Shown one piece after another: positions 1 to 8,813 of a stretch of 34,175 bases of DNA. A model generated the notes under the pieces. It did not search any database, was not told the DNA's origin, and worked only from the letters and a program-made list of their open reading frames with translations. Numbering within the stretch: position 1 is the stretch's first letter; every line of letters starts with the position of its first letter. The stretch comes from Bacteroidia bacterium. GTDB taxonomy: Bacteria; Bacteroidota; Bacteroidia; Chitinophagales; Saprospiraceae. A program made the translations under genes and the position numbers. The stretch spans positions 1-34,175 of the forward strand of contig JAUIKE010000088.1 in NCBI GenBank assembly GCA_030430845.1. Direction: 5' to 3'.

Positions 1-38
1 CCAATTTTTTCTTTAATTGTCTGTATTATCATTTTTTT

Positions 39-93
39 GCTGTTTGGCTTTAAGCTTACGATTTTTATATTAAGCTGCCAAACAGCTTTTTTT
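39..93 (+). terminator. Intrinsic terminator of a gene lying before the window
   Basis: A 10-bp stem (39-48 with 77-86) continues, after a 4-base bulge, into a 6-bp stem (53-58 with 71-76). Seven T follow at 87-93. The T-run lies on the + strand side, so it should end a + strand transcript whose gene is left of the window. Confidence 0.75.
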
Positions 94-146
94 ATATTAC
101 GTTTTTTTATCTTGATGCCTATGCGCTTTGCGGCGAAAGCTTCATA

Positions 147-185
147 AGCTCGGGTGTAAACCCGAGCTAAAAAGGTGTAGACCTT
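147..185. repeat. Two adjacent small hairpins with related loops
   Basis: A 9-bp perfect stem (147-155 with 160-168, loop GTAA) is followed four bases later by a 5-bp stem (172-176 with 181-185, loop GTAG). Both share the core GGTGTARACC. This looks like a short REP-type repeat remnant. The rest of 94-541 holds no gene I can support, only weak hairpins (for example 295-303 with 323-331) and two TAnnTTTG boxes at 385-392 and 491-498. Confidence 0.4.
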
Positions 186-490
186 CAAAAGCTGCAGCCA
201 TACGGCCCGTCTGGGCGCAGCGGCACTCAAGCCTACTTGCTTAACCTCAGTTTTCAATTCATTTCAAAAAATAGGGTTTATCTCTCATTCTTTCAAGAGC
301 TTATATAATATTTAACGCCTGTAAGGCTCTTTTCGTTTCCGTAAGAAATTATCTTAATCTAGCTCTTTCCCCGTTTTTCACCTATAATTTTGGACGAGAT
401 TATCCATTCAACCTACCAAGGATTAATAATGTTAACAATAGGAATAAGACAATGTGATGGAAATTACAAAGACTACTTGAATAGAATTTT

Positions 491-498
491 TATTTTTG
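491..498 (+). promoter_or_regulatory. Candidate -7 box for trxB
   Basis: TATTTTTG matches the Bacteroidota -7 consensus TAnnTTTG and would start a transcript about 40 bases before the trxB ATG at 542. No TTTG -33 box is seen at the usual distance of about 19 bases; the nearest TTG (477-479) is too close. A second match, TAATTTTG at 385-392, is an alternative. Confidence 0.35.
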
Positions 499-541
499 CG
501 TCTACGAAAAATCAATTAGCACATTTATTAAAAAAAGCAAC

Positions 542-1486
542 ATGTCAGAAGCACAAGAACATCTGAAGTGTGTAATTATAGGCTCTGGGCCGGCAGGCTA
601 CACGGCTGCCGTTTATGCTGCCCGGGCAAATCTGAGCCCTGTCGTATATACCGGTAAAGAACCGGGAGGTCAGTTGATGATCACAACCGATGTGGAGAAC
701 TATCCGGGCTATCCGGAAGGGGTTATGGGACCTCAAATGATGGATGATTTCAGAAAGCAAGCCGAGCGCTTTGGAACCGAGGTAAGATATGAATTGATCG
801 ACAAGGTAGATCTAAGTGGGCCAGTGCATAAATTATGGACTGATTCGGGAAAAGAAGTTCATGCTGATACCGTCATCATTTCTACCGGTGCCAGTGCCAA
901 ATGGCTGGGACTCAAATCCGAACAGCGATTGACCAACAAAGGGGTCTCCGCCTGTGCCGTTTGTGACGGCTTTTTCTTTAGAGGAATGGAAGTAGCAGTT
1001 GTAGGCGGTGGCGATACGGCAGCCGAAGAAGCCACCTATCTGGCTAAGCTTTGCCCGAAGGTTCATTTGTTGGTTCGAAGAGATGAGATGAGAGCCTCCA
1101 AGATCATGCAGGAAAGAGTAATGAAAACAGAGAATATCATCGTTCACTGGAATACCGAAGCGAAGGAAGTACTGGGTGAAGAAGAGGTAACCGGCGTAAA
1201 GGTCATTAATAATAAAAACCAGGAAGAAACAATCCTACCGGTAAAAGGCTTTTTTGTAGCCATCGGCCACAAACCCAATACGGATATATTCAAAGACTGG
1301 CTGGAAATGGACGACACCGGCTACCTGGTCACACAAAACGGCAGTACCAAAACAAACATTGAAGGAGTATTTGCCAGTGGAGATGCTCAGGACAATGTGT
1401 ACCGCCAAGCAGTTACCGCTGCTGGCACAGGCTGCATGGCAGCGCTGGATGCGGAAAGATATTTGGTTGAAAAGGGCATTATTTAA
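542..1486 (+). CDS. trxB: Thioredoxin reductase (NADPH)
   Basis: Cytoplasmic FAD-dependent enzyme that passes electrons from NADPH to thioredoxin. The 314 residues are the usual length for the low-molecular-weight bacterial type. The FAD-binding GSGPAGYTAA motif is at residues 14-23. The redox-active CAVC pair is C138/C141, followed by Asp142. The NADPH-binding GGGDTAAEEA motif is near 155-164, and the C-terminal FAD motif GVFASGDAQD is near 280. The ATG at 542 places the first beta strand about ten residues in, as expected. The gene stands alone: a likely promoter box lies at 491 and the aldolase gene begins 168 bases downstream. Nothing is missing, and the call is secure. Confidence 0.97.
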   Translation: MSEAQEHLKCVIIGSGPAGYTAAVYAARANLSPVVYTGKEPGGQLMITTDVENYPGYPEGVMGPQMMDDFRKQAERFGTEVRYELIDKVDLSGPVHKLWTDSGKEVHADTVIISTGASAKWLGLKSEQRLTNKGVSACAVCDGFFFRGMEVAVVGGGDTAAEEATYLAKLCPKVHLLVRRDEMRASKIMQERVMKTENIIVHWNTEAKEVLGEEEVTGVKVINNKNQEETILPVKGFFVAIGHKPNTDIFKDWLEMDDTGYLVTQNGSTKTNIEGVFASGDAQDNVYRQAVTAAGTGCMAALDAERYLVEKGII

Positions 1487-1654
1487 GCCGGCTGCCATTG
1501 TAAGGACATCAGCTTAATAATTAAAGGGCAAAACCTTTTACTTACCTTTTCAAAAGTCGAATTATTTTCTATTTTGAGCTTGTTTAAAAAAAGGGCCAGT
1601 TCTTTTTCAAAAACAAGCTCAATTTTTCTAAAAGCTTTAAAACACTTAAATCAA

Positions 1655-2737
1655 ATGGCAACTACAACCTCTACCAAATTCCGTGCCGGTGTGCTTCACG
1701 GAGATGAAGTAACGGAATTACTCAATTACGCCAATGAGAATGACTTCGCTATCCCTGCTGTTAACGTCGTAGGTACTAATACCGTCAATGCAGTACTAGA
1801 AACAGCCAAAGAGGTAAATTCTCCTGTCATCATCCAGTTTTCCAATGGAGGAGCGCAGTTCTTTGCCGGTAAAGGCTTGTCTAATGAGAACCAAAGAGCT
1901 GCTGTGTTAGGTGGTATTTCCGGAGCGATGCACGTTCATCAAATGGCAGAGGCTTATGGTGTAACCGTCATTCTACATACTGATCACTGCGCTAAAAACA
2001 TCCTCCCTTGGGTAGCAGGCCTGGTAGAAGCCGGCGAAAAACACTTCGCAGAAAAGGGCTATCCACTCTACAGTTCCCACATGCTGGACCTATCAGAAGA
2101 ACCCATCGAAGAAAACCTGGAGATCTCAGCCGAATACATGGAAAGAATGAGCAAGATCGGCATGACGCTCGAAATTGAATTGGGCGTTACCGGCGGAGAA
2201 GAAGACGGAGTGGATAACACCGACGTAGATAACTCACTTCTCTACACCCAACCAGAAGAAGTTGCTTACGCCTACGAAAAACTCAATGCCATCAGTGATC
2301 GGTTTACCATCGCTGCCGCTTTTGGAAATGTACATGGTGTATACAAACCCGGTAACGTAAAACTGTCTCCCGTCATCCTGAAAAACTCTCAGGAATACAT
2401 TCAGAAAAAATATGGCACCGACTCCAATCCGGTTAACTTTGTTTTCCACGGCGGTTCCGGTTCTTCCCGCGAAGAAATCCGCGAAGCTATCAGCTACGGC
2501 GCCGTTAAAATGAATATCGACACAGACCTACAATGGGCCTTCTGGGATGGCGTCCGCCATTACTATGAAGATAAACGCGATTATTTACAAGCTCAGATCG
2601 GCAACCCGGATGGGGACGACAAACCCAATAAGAAATATTACGATCCTCGTAAATGGTTGCGTACAGCTGAAGAAAGCTTCAAAGCTCGCCTGAAAACAGC
2701 TTTTGAAGATTTGAATTGCCTGAATCGTAATGCTTAA
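1655..2737 (+). CDS. fbaA: Class II fructose-bisphosphate aldolase
   Basis: Zinc-dependent cleavage and synthesis of fructose-1,6-bisphosphate in glycolysis and gluconeogenesis. The frame is open from a TTG at 1574, but the ATG at 1655 is preferred. It gives 360 residues, close to the 359 of E. coli FbaA, and the extra 27 residues are low-complexity and have no counterpart in the family. With this start, the HTDHC motif has Asp110 and His111, one position from the E. coli catalytic Asp109 and zinc ligand His110. Other family motifs are FGNVHGVYKPGNV (zinc histidine), FHGGSGSS (phosphate and zinc binding) and NIDTDLQWA. It matches the class IIA (FbaA-like) subtype. A long hairpin follows at 2790-2858. 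Together with the pyruvate phosphate dikinase at 3846 it suggests a reversible, PPi-linked lower glycolysis. Confidence 0.96.
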   Translation: MATTTSTKFRAGVLHGDEVTELLNYANENDFAIPAVNVVGTNTVNAVLETAKEVNSPVIIQFSNGGAQFFAGKGLSNENQRAAVLGGISGAMHVHQMAEAYGVTVILHTDHCAKNILPWVAGLVEAGEKHFAEKGYPLYSSHMLDLSEEPIEENLEISAEYMERMSKIGMTLEIELGVTGGEEDGVDNTDVDNSLLYTQPEEVAYAYEKLNAISDRFTIAAAFGNVHGVYKPGNVKLSPVILKNSQEYIQKKYGTDSNPVNFVFHGGSGSSREEIREAISYGAVKMNIDTDLQWAFWDGVRHYYEDKRDYLQAQIGNPDGDDKPNKKYYDPRKWLRTAEESFKARLKTAFEDLNCLNRNA

Positions 2738-2789
2738 AATTGTTATCGGTTGTTAGCTGTTGGTTAACCGACAACTAACAACTCTATTG

Positions 2790-2858
2790 TTGATGGGGTT
2801 GTGTAAAAAGTGTGTGCGGCGGTACGCCGCACACACTTTTTACACAACCCCACCAACT
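2790..2858. terminator. Very long hairpin after the aldolase gene
   Basis: A perfect 28-bp stem pairs 2795-2822 with 2826-2853 around a 3-base GTA loop. Past one mismatch it extends by four more pairs to 2790 and 2858. There is no T-run after the right arm. It most likely ends or protects the fbaA transcript. A weaker hairpin at about 2748-2781 lies between it and the stop codon. Confidence 0.7.
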
Positions 2859-2924
2859 AATAACAAACAACTATTTCTCCCCTGCTGACAAATATCATTT
2901 AAAGGAAAGGTGAATTTACCTAGC

Positions 2925-2969
2925 TTCGTGTAAAATCAACAATAACCTATTCATTGATTTTTACACGAA
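2925..2969. promoter_or_regulatory. Hairpin in the leader of the first DUF2490 gene
   Basis: The inverted arms 2925-2939 and 2954-2969 match over about 15 bp with one bulged base and end ten bases before the ATG at 2980. It could be an operator or an mRNA structure covering the translation start. No known riboswitch was recognised. Confidence 0.4.
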
Positions 2970-2979
2970 ACGAAAAACC

Positions 2980-3693
2980 ATGAAAAATCAAACAGGAAAA
3001 TCCTGTATCCGAATTTTATCCCTTAGCCTGCTCGTTTTTTTGATCCCCATTCTTACCAAGGCCAATTTGCAGAATATGGGAGCCTGGTATATGTACTACT
3101 GGAAAGTAGCTCCAAAGGAAAAAAAGCTAGGGTTCCGAGGAGATGTCCAGGTACACAGTAAACTTGGACAAAACGAAGTCAACCAGTTTTTGCTGAGAGG
3201 CGGGCTCAGCTATCACCCCACTAACACCAAAGCCAGCTACCTGCTGGGCTATGCACACTTATCTAATTACACACAACTCGACGGACATTCCCATCGAATT
3301 AACGAAGCTCGCTTGTTTCAGGAAGCCCTTTTCCCACAAAAGATCAGCAGTCGATTATTGCTGGCCCACCGTTTCCGTCTGGAAGAAAGATGGGTTGAAC
3401 AGCAAGACTTTCGCTCCCGGCTCAGATACAATCTTTTCACCAAGTGGGTAGTGAACCAGCCGGACTTGTCCAAAGGTGCCGTTTATCTGGCTCTGTACAA
3501 TGAATTATTTCTGAATGGCCCCACTCCAAACGAACTTATTTATAACAACTCGCTGTTTGATCGCTTTTTTTCTTACGCCGCTATTGGATATTGTATTAAT
3601 GATCAGCTGAAAGTTCAGTGTGGCTTTTTGGAACAATTTACCTCCCAACAAGACAAAGGCTTGGTACAGCTGAGCTTTCACCATTCCTATTAG
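2980..3693 (+). CDS. DUF2490 outer-membrane protein, copy 1
   Basis: A 237-residue secreted protein of the DUF2490 family, whose role is not known. A signal peptide spans about residues 1-29, with a hydrophobic stretch near 12-26. The mature part opens with the family's GAWYMYYWK block. It then shows many short alternating polar/hydrophobic stretches and a C-terminal Ser-Tyr, which fits an outer-membrane beta-barrel; this is inference. It is clearly paralogous to the protein at 8008-8712: both share GAWYMY, the block around RFRxExRWVExQDxRxRxRYNLF, KGAVYLALYNELF and an aromatic C-terminus. It is flanked by a leader hairpin and a strong terminator, so it is probably transcribed alone. Confidence 0.85.
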   Translation: MKNQTGKSCIRILSLSLLVFLIPILTKANLQNMGAWYMYYWKVAPKEKKLGFRGDVQVHSKLGQNEVNQFLLRGGLSYHPTNTKASYLLGYAHLSNYTQLDGHSHRINEARLFQEALFPQKISSRLLLAHRFRLEERWVEQQDFRSRLRYNLFTKWVVNQPDLSKGAVYLALYNELFLNGPTPNELIYNNSLFDRFFSYAAIGYCINDQLKVQCGFLEQFTSQQDKGLVQLSFHHSY

Positions 3694-3697
3694 CAGG

Positions 3698-3731
3698 AAG
3701 AAGAAGTGCGGCGACGGCCGCACTTCTTCTT
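3698..3731. terminator. Terminator hairpin after DUF2490 copy 1
   Basis: A perfect 15-bp stem (3698-3712 with 3717-3731) with loop GACG starts four bases after the stop codon. Only a short mixed T-rich tract follows. It separates the DUF2490 gene from ppdK. Confidence 0.75.
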
Positions 3732-3845
3732 ATTCAATTTCTTTCTTGATAAAAGTCACTCCTCTCCCCTGTCCAATCTCATCAAAATCGACTCTGAAAA
3801 GCCCTAACTCTGTACTGTTTATGTATTTCACAAAAAACATGAGTT

Positions 3846-6596
3846 ATGACAAACGAGACAGAAATTACCAAAAAGTATGTGTTTAGCTTTGGAGGTGGAG
3901 AAGCTGACGGATATGCGGCGATGAAAAACCTTCTTGGCGGTAAAGGCGCTAACCTGGCTGAAATGGCCGGCCATCCTGAGCTTTTATTACCGGTACCTCC
4001 AGGCTTTACCATTACCACTGAAGTGTGCACCTACTATTACGAGCACGAACACCACTACCCAGAGAGCTTGACGAAAGAAGTCCGCGAAGCTATGGCCAAA
4101 CTGGAAAAGCTGACCGGAAAAAAATATGGCGATGCCAACAATCCTCTTTTATTATCCGTACGTTCCGGGGCCCGGAAATCCATGCCGGGTATGATGGACA
4201 CCGTCCTGAATCTGGGCCTGAATGACGAAACCATCACAGGTCTGATCCAACAAACGGGCGATGAGCGATTCGCTTATGATGCTTACCGACGCCTTATTAT
4301 GATGTATGCAGATGTGGTTATGGAAAAAGCCGCAGGCGTAGAACCCAAGGGAGGTAAAGGCATCCGCAAGGTCTTAGACGAAAAACTCGAGGCCGTCAAA
4401 AAAACAAAAGGATATAAAAATGATACTGACCTTACGGTAGCAGATCTGAAACAATTAGTTATCGTATTTAAAAACATCGTTCAGGAAGAATTGGGCAAAA
4501 ACTTCCCTGAAGATCCTATGGCTCAGCTATGGGGTGGCATAGGTGCCGTTTTTGGTAGCTGGAATGGCAAGCGCGCCCGCGAATACCGCCGCATCGAAGG
4601 TATTCCTGATGATTGGGGCACCGCTGTAAACGTACAAGTAATGGTCTTTGGTAATATGGGTACCGATTGTGCAACCGGTGTAGCCTTCACCAGAAACCCA
4701 GGAAACGGAACGAACCAGTTTTACGGCGAATACCTCATTAACGCCCAGGGTGAAGACGTAGTGGCAGGAGTAAGAACACCTGCGCCTATCAATGAATATT
4801 CCAAAAACCGGCAAAGCGAACACCTACCAACGCTCGAATCCATTATGCCGGATATCTACAAAAAACTGGATGAGTACCAGAAAAAACTGGAACAGCACTA
4901 TAATGATATGCAGGACATCGAGTTCACCATCGAAAAAGGTAAACTGTACATCCTGCAAACCCGCGTCGGCAAACGAAACGGAGTGGCCGCAGTAAGAATG
5001 GCCACGGATATGTACGAAGAAGGATTAATCGATAAGCCAACCGCCATCAAAAGAGTGGCTCCCAATCAGCTGATAGAACTGCTCCTTCCTATGGTGGATC
5101 CTAAGGTGGAAAAAGCTACTCAGCCGATCGCTAAGGGCTTACCTGCAGGTCCTGGTGGCGCCAGCGGCCGGGTCGTCTTTTCATCAGAAGATGCGGTAGC
5201 CTGGAACGATCGCGGTGAGAAAGTAATCCTGGTACGTGAAGAAACCTCTCCTGAAGATGTAGACGGTATGCACGCGGCACAGGCCATCCTCACCAGTAAA
5301 GGTGGTATGACCTCCCACGCTGCATTGGTTGCCAGAGGCTGGGGTAAATGCTGTATCGTCGGTTGTAGTGACCTTGAAATTGATGGAAAACATCATTCCT
5401 TCACCACTCCAGACGGCACTAAGATCAAGCAGGGTGACTGGATCACTCTTAACGGAACCAAAGGCCTGGTGTTCAAAGAAGTCCTTCCTCTGGTAGATGT
5501 TGACATCGAACAGAACGTGGCTTATAAAAAACTGATGAACCTGGTAGATGAGACCAAACAACTGGGTGTTCGAACCAATGCCGATAATCCAAAAGATGCA
5601 GCCATGGCGCTCCGATTTGGGGCCGAAGGTATCGGTCTTTTCCGCACCGAGCATATGTTCTACGGCGAAGGTAGTGAAGAACCATTATTCCTGCTCCGCA
5701 AGATGATCGTCAGTAAAAACGAACAGGAAAGACGTGCTGCCTTAGACGAATTATTCGTTTATGTCAAAAAAGACATTAAGGCTACCCTGCGCGTTATGAA
5801 TGGCTTCCCGGTTACCATCCGCCTGCTGGATCCTCCGCTTCACGAATTTGTTCCTCACGATAAGGAAAAAATCAAGGAATTAAGTAGAGAACTGGGTATC
5901 AGCAAGCGTGTATTGGAAAAAAGAGTCTTAGCATTACACGAAAATAACCCGATGCTGGGTCACCGCGGCGTACGTCTGGGGGTCAGTTATCCCGAAATTA
6001 CGGAAATGCAGATTCGGGCTATCTTGCAATCCGCTGTTGAGCTGACAGAAGAAGGGCTGGATGTACATCCAGAGATCATGGTGCCTGTGGTGGTCAGTAT
6101 GAATGAACTGAAACATCAGCGGGTAATCGTGGATCGGGTACATGCAGAGGTATGTGCTCAACACAACCTTCCGGAGGTCAAATTCTCTTATGGAACAATG
6201 ATAGAAACGCCAAGAGCAGCGATCAAGGCTAACCGGGTCGCTATCGAGGCGGAGTTCTTCAGCTTCGGCACCAATGACCTGACCCAGATGAGCTTCGGTT
6301 TCAGTCGGGATGACATCGGCGGATTCTTACCAAACTATCTCGATCAAAATATCCTTTACTCCGATCCTTTCGTTACCATCGATCAGGACGGCGTTGGAGA
6401 ACTGGTTCGGGTGGGTATAGAAAAAGGTCGTGGCACTCGCCCAGACCTGAAAGTAGGTATCTGTGGTGAGCATGGTGGAGACCCCGAAAGTGTAAAGTTC
6501 TGTCACCGACTGGGAATGAACTATGTAAGTTGTTCTCCATTCCGTGTACCTATCGCACGTCTGGCAGCCGCTCATGCAGCTATAGAAAAACAATAG
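3846..6596 (+). CDS. ppdK: Pyruvate, phosphate dikinase
   Basis: Interconverts pyruvate + ATP + Pi with phosphoenolpyruvate + AMP + PPi in the cytoplasm, allowing reversible glycolysis and gluconeogenesis. At 916 residues it is in the family range (about 870-920). The N-terminal nucleotide-binding domain begins with GGKGANLAEM near residue 32. The swivelling phosphohistidine domain has GGMTSHAALVARGWGKCC with catalytic His491. The C-terminal PEP/pyruvate barrel contains GLFRTEHMF and the catalytic Cys in GICGEHGG near residue 875. The ATG at 3846 is chosen because an overlapping ATG at 3839 is in another frame and stops within 16 codons. The open frames antisense to it are shadows. A palindromic repeat and terminator follow directly. 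Confidence 0.97.
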   Translation: MTNETEITKKYVFSFGGGEADGYAAMKNLLGGKGANLAEMAGHPELLLPVPPGFTITTEVCTYYYEHEHHYPESLTKEVREAMAKLEKLTGKKYGDANNPLLLSVRSGARKSMPGMMDTVLNLGLNDETITGLIQQTGDERFAYDAYRRLIMMYADVVMEKAAGVEPKGGKGIRKVLDEKLEAVKKTKGYKNDTDLTVADLKQLVIVFKNIVQEELGKNFPEDPMAQLWGGIGAVFGSWNGKRAREYRRIEGIPDDWGTAVNVQVMVFGNMGTDCATGVAFTRNPGNGTNQFYGEYLINAQGEDVVAGVRTPAPINEYSKNRQSEHLPTLESIMPDIYKKLDEYQKKLEQHYNDMQDIEFTIEKGKLYILQTRVGKRNGVAAVRMATDMYEEGLIDKPTAIKRVAPNQLIELLLPMVDPKVEKATQPIAKGLPAGPGGASGRVVFSSEDAVAWNDRGEKVILVREETSPEDVDGMHAAQAILTSKGGMTSHAALVARGWGKCCIVGCSDLEIDGKHHSFTTPDGTKIKQGDWITLNGTKGLVFKEVLPLVDVDIEQNVAYKKLMNLVDETKQLGVRTNADNPKDAAMALRFGAEGIGLFRTEHMFYGEGSEEPLFLLRKMIVSKNEQERRAALDELFVYVKKDIKATLRVMNGFPVTIRLLDPPLHEFVPHDKEKIKELSRELGISKRVLEKRVLALHENNPMLGHRGVRLGVSYPEITEMQIRAILQSAVELTEEGLDVHPEIMVPVVVSMNELKHQRVIVDRVHAEVCAQHNLPEVKFSYGTMIETPRAAIKANRVAIEAEFFSFGTNDLTQMSFGFSRDDIGGFLPNYLDQNILYSDPFVTIDQDGVGELVRVGIEKGRGTRPDLKVGICGEHGGDPESVKFCHRLGMNYVSCSPFRVPIARLAAAHAAIEKQ

Positions 6597-6599
6597 GAA

Positions 6600-6758
6600 A
6601 AATGGGGCTGTCTCATAACTCCTTCGTCGTTATGAGCAGCCCCATTTGATTCTTTTTAAGGGATGTTTTTTAGAGCCCGTCCGGGCTCTACCCCCCCCTT
6701 AAAGAAATATTATTGGCTGTCTCATCCGCCTCAGGCAGATGAGACAGCCTCTTTTTTT
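6600..6758 (+). repeat. Nested palindromic repeat, copy A, ending in a terminator
   Basis: It begins four bases after the ppdK stop. It has three hairpins: 6600-6619 with 6629-6647 (19 bp, one bulge), 6671-6679 with 6682-6690 (9 bp, loop TC), and 6715-6726 with 6738-6749 (12 bp). The last is followed by TC and seven T, so it works as a + strand intrinsic terminator. Blocks such as CTGTCTCATA, a TTCTTTT-AAG tract, ATATTATTGGCTG and GAGACAGCCTCTTTTT recur in the same order at 23196-23329. The middle part differs between the copies. Confidence 0.75.
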
Positions 6759-6798
6759 AAACCTACTGGCATTTTTGTTGTTACTTCTGAAAAATGCC

Positions 6799-7206
6799 AT
6801 GCCATTTTCAAAGCTTCTCCTCTCCTATTTGTTGACTACCCTTGTATTTTTCGCCATTGATCTACTTTGGCTGGGCCTGATCGCCAAAGGTTTGTACAAC
6901 AAGTACCTCGGACCTTTATTAGCAGAACAGGTAAATTGGACGGCCGCTATCATTTTTTATCTCCTTTTTATCATAGGTATTTTCATTTTTGCCATTTTGC
7001 CGGCCGTGGAAAAGAACAGCTTACAATATGCCATCATCTACGGAGCCTTATTTGGTTTTTTCACCTACGCCACTTATGACCTGACCAATTTAGCCACTCT
7101 AAAAAATTGGCCAAGCAGTATTGTTTACATTGACATTCTCTGGGGAGCTGTATTGAGCGGAAGTGTAGCCACAGCAGGATTTTTCATCACTCGATATTTT
7201 TCATGA
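6799..7206 (+). CDS. DUF2177 family membrane protein
   Basis: A 135-residue integral membrane protein with about four hydrophobic helices and the DUF2177 hallmark FFAIDLLWLGLIAKGLYNKYLG near its N terminus. Its function is unknown. The ATG at 6799 is chosen because the longer frame from 6739 starts inside the preceding terminator, and the family normally starts just before the first helix (MPFSKLLLSYLL). Its stop overlaps the start of the DUF1295 gene (ATGA at 7203-7206), so the two are translationally coupled. DUF2177 and DUF1295 genes often occur near cyclopropane-fatty-acid synthase clusters in other bacteria; no such synthase is in this window. Confidence 0.85.
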   Translation: MPFSKLLLSYLLTTLVFFAIDLLWLGLIAKGLYNKYLGPLLAEQVNWTAAIIFYLLFIIGIFIFAILPAVEKNSLQYAIIYGALFGFFTYATYDLTNLATLKNWPSSIVYIDILWGAVLSGSVATAGFFITRYFS

Positions 7207-7976
7207 TCACGACCATTTTAATATCTGCCGCCATTATTTGGACATATGCTACCCTCTGGTTTTTTATTTCTTTATGGAAAAAAAGGAATGACGTAGCGGA
7301 TATCGCCTGGGGAATCGGGTACATTGTTCTTGCGGCCTATCTTTTTTTTACCCATCCCACTTCCAGCCATGCGCTATTGGTTTATGGCCTTGTAACGATC
7401 TGGGGGCTGCGTCTTGCCGTTCATATCGGCCTGAGAATGCAGAATAAACCGGAGGATTTCCGGTACAAGCAATGGCGGGAAGAATGGGGGAATTCATTTT
7501 TGCTTCGCTCCTATTTGCAGGTTTATTTATTGCAAGGTGGAATATTGTTGTTGATTGCCACGCCACTTTTTATAGTTAGTCAAAGTACCGAAAGGGACTG
7601 GACCTGGCTTACCTACATTGGAATCAGCCTTTGGGTTCTTGGTTTTTTCTTCCAAGCTGTAAGCGATTTTCAACTACTACGATTCAAGAACAAGCCGGAA
7701 AATAAGGGAAAAATCATTCAAACCGGCCTCTGGAAATACAGCCGACATCCTAATTATTTCGGAGAAATTTGTATGTGGTGGGGTGTTTTCCTGATAGTAT
7801 TACCCTTAAAATTTGGATACCTTGCTATCATCAGCCCTCTAACTATCACTCTTTTGCTTATTTTTGTGTCCGGCATTCCGATGCTTGAAAAAAAATACGA
7901 GGGAGATCCTGAGTTTGAGGCCTATAAAAAAAGGACCAATGTATTGATTCCCTGGTTTCCTAAAAATAAACTTTAA
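7203..7976 (+). CDS. DUF1295 family protein (steroid 5-alpha-reductase-like membrane enzyme)
   Basis: A 257-residue multi-pass membrane protein. Its C-terminal half carries GLWKYSRHPNYFGEICMWWG, the signature of DUF1295 and of the wider steroid 5-alpha reductase / isoprenylcysteine methyltransferase fold. Relatives act on lipid-like substrates with NADPH or S-adenosylmethionine; which applies here cannot be told. It overlaps the DUF2177 gene by four bases and is followed after 31 bases by the second DUF2490 gene, so the three are probably one transcript. This suggests an envelope or lipid role. Confidence 0.88.
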   Translation: MITTILISAAIIWTYATLWFFISLWKKRNDVADIAWGIGYIVLAAYLFFTHPTSSHALLVYGLVTIWGLRLAVHIGLRMQNKPEDFRYKQWREEWGNSFLLRSYLQVYLLQGGILLLIATPLFIVSQSTERDWTWLTYIGISLWVLGFFFQAVSDFQLLRFKNKPENKGKIIQTGLWKYSRHPNYFGEICMWWGVFLIVLPLKFGYLAIISPLTITLLLIFVSGIPMLEKKYEGDPEFEAYKKRTNVLIPWFPKNKL

Positions 7977-8007
7977 ACACACAATCATAAAACATTCACC
8001 TGATACA

Positions 8008-8712
8008 ATGAAAATGAACAAGTACCTATTAGCATTAGCAATTTTTTTTAGCAGTTTTTTTTCAGGCGCGCTACAAGCTCAGCCGGATGAAGGGGCCCTC
8101 GGTGCCTGGTATATGTACTTCTGGAGTGCAGATCTGAAGGACAGCCAATTCGGTTTCCAGGGCGATATACAGTACCGGAACTGGAATGTCATGGGAGATC
8201 TTGAGCAATTGTTGCTCCGAGGGGGGATCACCTATCGTCCTAACAATACCAACATTAAATTCACCCTGGGATACGGTAACATCACCACCGGCGAATATGG
8301 AGACGGTACAGCTACAGTAGCCGAAAGCCGAATTTATCAGGAAGCCTTGTTACCTCATAAGATTGGCAACCGCTTCTTTATCACTCATCGATTCCGCTAT
8401 GAACAAAGGTGGGTGGAAAATCAGGATACCCGTACCCGTTATCGCTACAATTTATTCGTCAACGTAGCTTTAAATCAGGATAACTTATCTAAAGGAGCCG
8501 TTTACTTAGCTCTTTATAACGAACTGTTTATCAATGGTCAACGTAGCATTGGCGACGGCCGTGAAGTAGAGCTTTTTGACCGAAACCGGACCTATATGGC
8601 ACTGGGTTATGCCTTATCCAATAAGGTAAGAACTCAATTAGGCTGGATGAAACAAACGACAGATAACTGGGCAAAGGGGCAGTTGCAGTTAAGTTTGCAT
8701 CACACCTATTAA
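8008..8712 (+). CDS. DUF2490 outer-membrane protein, copy 2
   Basis: A 234-residue paralogue of the protein at 2980-3693. A signal peptide spans about residues 1-25 (MKMNKYLLALAIFFSSFF, ending near LQAQ). The mature part contains GAWYMYFWS, then repeated short amphipathic strands including LLLRGGITYRPNNTN and KGAVYLALYNELF, and ends His-Thr-Tyr, an aromatic end typical of beta-barrel outer-membrane proteins. ATG codons at 8008 and 8014 are both usable; the first is taken. It is likely co-transcribed with the DUF2177-DUF1295 pair. Function unknown. Confidence 0.85.
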   Translation: MKMNKYLLALAIFFSSFFSGALQAQPDEGALGAWYMYFWSADLKDSQFGFQGDIQYRNWNVMGDLEQLLLRGGITYRPNNTNIKFTLGYGNITTGEYGDGTATVAESRIYQEALLPHKIGNRFFITHRFRYEQRWVENQDTRTRYRYNLFVNVALNQDNLSKGAVYLALYNELFINGQRSIGDGREVELFDRNRTYMALGYALSNKVRTQLGWMKQTTDNWAKGQLQLSLHHTY

Positions 8713-8813
8713 ATGGAATAAAAAGAAATGGAATTGTCTCATCCGCCTTTAGGTCCAAACATTAAAAATTAAAATTTGTACCCCAAGATAGAGCTGAAGT
8801 TAATTCAAGCTTT

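Noticed and set aside
1574..1654. N-terminal extension of the aldolase
   Set aside because: TTG start, low-complexity residues, and a length beyond the family; the ATG at 1655 aligns with E. coli FbaA numbering.
5184..5654. 156-residue antisense frame within ppdK
   Set aside because: A shadow of a highly conserved gene; the same holds for the other frames antisense to trxB, GH2, dnaG and GH15.
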